Shown: one piece after another, positions 60,430-64,000 of the stretch | Position numbering within the stretch: position 1 is the stretch's first letter | Layout: the number at the start of each line of letters is the position of its first letter | Assembly (NCBI GenBank): GCA_963575745.1 | Contig: CAUYUJ010015948.1 | Span: 1,493,484 to 1,557,483, forward strand | Length of the DNA stretch: 64,000 nucleotides | Source: Prorocentrum cordatum | Lineage: Eukaryota > Sar > Dinophyceae > Prorocentrales > Prorocentraceae | Direction of reading: 5' to 3' | Position numbers and translations under genes: made by a program | Notes under the pieces: generated by a model | What the model was told of the DNA's origin: nothing | Databases searched by the model: none | What the model saw: only the letters and a program-made list of their open reading frames with translations

Positions 60430-60640
60430 CCGAAAACCAAGGGCCCTCCTGGGCCCGAAGTGGATCTAATGTCAGCGTCTTGGCTGTACCCCCTGGACGG
60501 GGCGCCTCGCGAGGCGTAAGGGCGCTCAAAGTTGTCAAAGACGGCGCCAAGATGTCCTCGGAGAGCCCAAGACGGCCTCTACGATGGCACAACATGGCCC
60601 ATGATGGTAAGAGAACCTACACGACGCCTCCTGCCCAAAA
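60430..60640 (+). repeat. About 205-bp dispersed repeat, copy 2
   Basis: Direct-orientation partner of 58255-58465; it ends in CGACGCCTCCTGCCC, against CGACGCCTCCCGCCC in copy 1. Confidence 0.8.
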
Positions 60641-60644
60641 ACAG

Positions 60645-62520
60645 CTACAAGGAATTTGTCAGCTCCACCAGATGATCCTGCACTTCTCTGACCAGTGCAA
60701 CTACCCGAGCGGTCGTTCCAGAATGGGCTGGTGGGACTACGCGAAGCGTCACAAACATACTCGCTCGGCGCAGGGCTTCCCCCTCCCCACACACCAGTCG
60801 GCCAGACCCAGGTAGGGTTGGCAACTCAGCTCGCTTAACTGGTTTTCTTGCAGCCTCCTGGCGCCAGAGGCGACCGCGCATCGAAGAATGCGCCTGCGGC
60901 AGGGCCGAAGCAAGCTGCATGCAGCAGATTTCGTAGGCCCCCCCTTTCCAAATCCCCTCCTCTGGTCCGGCCCGACCCTTCTCCGGCGCGCGGGGCGCGC
61001 TGGGGGCACGCGGGGCCACCAGGGAGTGTGGGGAGGGGGGGGCAGGCAGCGCCGAGGCTCAGCGCCGACCAAAGGGCTCCCTGGCTGGCCTCCGAAACTT
61101 GTATTGTCATGTCATAGCCTGTCTACCCACACAACAGCAGAAAAACTGTTGCGCAAACCGCAGGTTGCCACCCTGGGCCTGCCGTTCCCTGGGGTCCAGA
61201 CGGCACCCCTTACCACGAAGGAAACGGGCCCTGAGCGAAACGAGTCCCGGACCCTTGTGAAGGGGCCCTGGGACACACAAATAAATAGACACCAATAATA
61301 GGATTCTCCATATTTCCCCTTATTTTCTGAGTTTTTGTCTCCCCCCCCCACTTCCCATATTTTTCCACATTCTCCTGGGAATCGACGATGAATTGTGTCT
61401 CTGTGTTTCTTTTCCACTCCTGACAACTCTTCATCCCGAATCTCCGCGCTCTTCTGCGGGGGGCTGGGGCTGCAGCCGCGCCCCTTTCCCGAGAAAAGAC
61501 AGGCGGGCGCAGCGGCGGCTGGCGGCTCTCCCGGGGACGTCCCAGCCCCCAGGTTAAACGACGCCGGCTGTGCACCTGACCAGCTCGGTGCGCGCGTCCG
61601 CGCGTGCAAGATCAATCGACACCGAATTTGCAAATCGGACCGAAACGGAATGTGCGTCGGATCGGGCCGCATCGGCCGGGAGCCGGACTCGGATCGGACG
61701 GGCCGCGCCAGGATATGTACAGAACAACACCATGCAAACATCGCACCGCATCAGATTGCCAGGTCGAAACTGAATCGGGCCCGGCTGGCCCGAATCGATA
61801 TACACCGAACCCAATCAGCTGCACCGAAACGGACCCTGGCGTGCCAGCTCGCGCGACAGCGTGCATCGAGCTGGCCTGTTGCACGGCTGGCGCCGTCCAT
61901 CCCGAAGCCGATCTGCGGCCTGCGCACCGGCCATGCCCCCGCCCCTGGGCGCCGACGGCTTCCCATGGGACTGGGCACTGCGTCGCGGCAGGTGCCGGCG
62001 CAGGCTGGCGCAGGCCCTCCGCGCCTCATACAAGTACACCAACTGAAACTTGGCCGTGGATCTCACCGCAAACCTCCCCAGATGAGGGATCATCATGATC
62101 ATCCAGTGTCTGAAGCCTCCTGGGCACATTCCTTGATGAATGCCCCGCCGTATCCAGCTCTGGGCGCCTTCCCAGCGGGCGGCCACCAGACGCGTGCTGC
62201 TCCGCGCTGTGCTCTGGGCGTGCGCCAGGGCACCAGTTTGGCCTGGGTAGTGCGAGGAGGCCGGTAGCAACAGGCCGCTTCAGCCTATCACAGCTCCTGC
62301 CCCGCAGGCCCACGTGGAGGCATCTGCGGGAGGCTAAGGGGGTCCTTGCGCACACATCCAGAGGTCCATCTGGGACCCCCCGAACTCCAGCCGCCCAAAA
62401 CATCGCCCCCCTAAGGTGGGAAGCGCGTGCACGCCTCTGTACAACCAGAACGGCCCTGTACATCCAGAAAGATCAATTTCCAACCAGCATGCGTTTCCCC
62501 AGGTCACTGACACAGACAAC
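60645..62520. other. Stretch without a recognised gene
   Basis: Mixed GC-rich DNA. 61625-61800 has scattered CGGATCGG/CGGACCG words. Frames up to 290 codons exist on the plus strand (61395-62267) but show no family pattern or splice support. Confidence 0.5.
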
Positions 62521-62524
62521 AAAA

Positions 62525-64000
62525 CTCAACAAACATCAATCGGAATCTACAACAGTCCATAATAATCAATAGGAATCAGCATTACATCGACAGGAATCAA
62601 TCAGAATCCATGGGAATCGATAGGAACGAATGGGAGAGTATAGGAATCCATAGGGGTAAGTGAGAAATTGTATAAATAAATCGATCGGACTCCTTGGGAA
62701 ACAAATAGGAATCAATAGGAATTACTATTGAATCACTCGGGAACAATAGGGAGCAATGGGAACCAATAGGAATCAATAGGACTCAATAGGAATCAATACT
62801 AATCATACAAAACGATAAGAACACATGGGAATCAATCGGAATCAATAGATATAAATAGGAATCAGTAAAATCAATCGGGATCGAAAGGAATCAATAAGGA
62901 TCCATAGGAATCAGTGGGAAACCATAGGAATCAACAGGGAGCTACCATAGTCAAGAAGAAGCCATCGGAGACCATAGGAATTCATCGGTATGGATGGGAG
63001 ACAATAAGAATCAATAGGAAAACAAATACCATGGGAATCAATCGGAATCAATACGAATCGATAGGGAGCAATCATAATCATATGGAAACAATAGGGATCC
63101 GTAGGGATGAATGGGAAGCAATAGGAATCCATCGGAATCAATAGGAAGCCAACAGACTCCGTCGAAATCCATGGGCATCAATGGGAACCAATCACAACCA
63201 TTAAAAACCAATAGGATTCACGAGGACTCCATGGGAACCAGCAGTTATCGATGGGAACCAATAGGAACTACCAGGAATGAGTACGAATAAATAGGAATCG
63301 ATATGAATCGATGGGAGTCAGTGGGAATGTATAACAAGTCGTGGAAACCATTAGGAATCCTCGGGAACCAATAGGAGCCAATAGAAATCAATCGGACACC
63401 TTGGGAACACAATAGAAATCAATAGGAACCTATTTGCATCAATCGGCATCAATAGGAATGACTCGCATCGAATAGTGATTAAGAAGAATTAGTACGAATC
63501 AAGATGGTTCAATAGGGTGCAGTAGGAACCAGGAGGAATCATGTAGGAAACCAAGGAAATCACTAAACTTCAATAGGACGTAATGTTAATACATGGGAAC
63601 CAACGGGAATCAATAGGAATCAGTAGGCATGACTAGGCAGTCATGCGAGTCGATACGAACAAATAAAGACAAACAGGAACCAATAGGATTCAATCAGAAG
63701 CAACAAGACTCTTCAGGAATCGATCAAATACAATAGAAGTATATCGGAAACCAGAGGAACAAGTTTGAATCAGTAGGGATCAACAGAAATTAATAGGAAC
63801 CACAGAGAATTGACTGGAAACTATCGGAATCTATGGAAACCAATAGGACTCCGCAAGAATCACTAGGCATCAAGAGAAACGAATAGGAACCAACAGGAAC
63901 CAACCGTAATCAACAAGAAGCAATGGGAATACATAGGGATCACCAGGGACACAGCAGAACCTATAGGCACCAGCCAGTGGGGACCAACAGGAATCAATCG
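62525..64000. repeat. Degenerate 10-bp minisatellite (GGAATCAATA)
   Basis: About 145 units of GGAATCAATA with substitutions (CAATAGGAAT, CCATGGGAAC and similar), continuing to the window edge. The 10-bp period is close to one DNA helical turn. Short frames here are repeat artefacts. Confidence 0.95.

Noticed and set aside
61395-62267. 290-codon plus-strand frame
   Set aside because: No conserved motif, a long competing frame on the other strand, and GC bias; not enough support.

Overview
The window looks like nuclear DNA of a dinoflagellate; the species cannot be read from it. Reasons: protein-coding segments are split by short introns rich in GGA/TCC tracts; most acceptors are AG|G and some donors must be GC or GA, which is the known dinoflagellate splicing pattern; nearly all gene models from 1 to 46.5 kb lie on the minus strand; several proteins match conserved sequence patterns I remember from multi-copy dinoflagellate protein families (recollection, not a search); an ISXO2/IS1595-like transposase relic and a degenerate endonuclease-reverse transcriptase LINE are present; repeats dominate. 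No rRNA, tRNA, CRISPR array or bacterial operon was found.

Layout. 1-7.3 kb: three minus-strand genes (1010-2098, 2879-4194, 4595-6502) whose intergenic spacers, and only those, carry about 25 copies of a 15-17 bp palindrome (AAGCGGTCTGGCCGCT-like). 7.3-8.1 kb: AT-rich spacer. 8.17-12.22 kb: a decayed LINE. 12.84-15.93 kb: CCTAGGG-type repeats and a GC-rich satellite of about 138 bp units. 15,932-38,771: a segment with perfect 31-bp terminal inverted repeats flanked by a TA duplication; removing it rejoins the satellite exactly in register. I read this as a 22.84-kb TIR element. Inside it are subterminal TA microsatellites and a minus-strand series of multi-exon genes (17.6, 19.5, 20.8-22.9, 23.1-25.0, 25.2-28.2, 29.6-31.8, 33.6-34.5 and about 35.2-36.9 kb), separated by GGA/TCC-rich DNA. 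One 100-N assembly gap (33901-34000) lies inside. 38.77-40.2 kb: the rest of the satellite and its CCTAGGG border.

40.2-46.5 kb holds a head-to-head repeat cluster, an ISXO2-like transposase pseudogene, a badly broken P-loop-type gene relic and a coiled-coil coding fragment. 46.5-56.5 kb is mostly tandem and dispersed repeats. 56.65-57.0 kb has a small plus-strand two-exon candidate; 57-60.6 kb has a few exon-like fragments, ankyrin-like remnants and a duplicated repeat. 62.5-64 kb is a degenerate 10-bp minisatellite running off the end.

How parts relate: the genes inside the TIR element mostly keep open frames, while coding relics in the right flank carry multiple stops and frameshifts. No gene can be assigned a cellular pathway with confidence. 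The main biological content is mobile DNA, multi-copy gene families and satellite structure.
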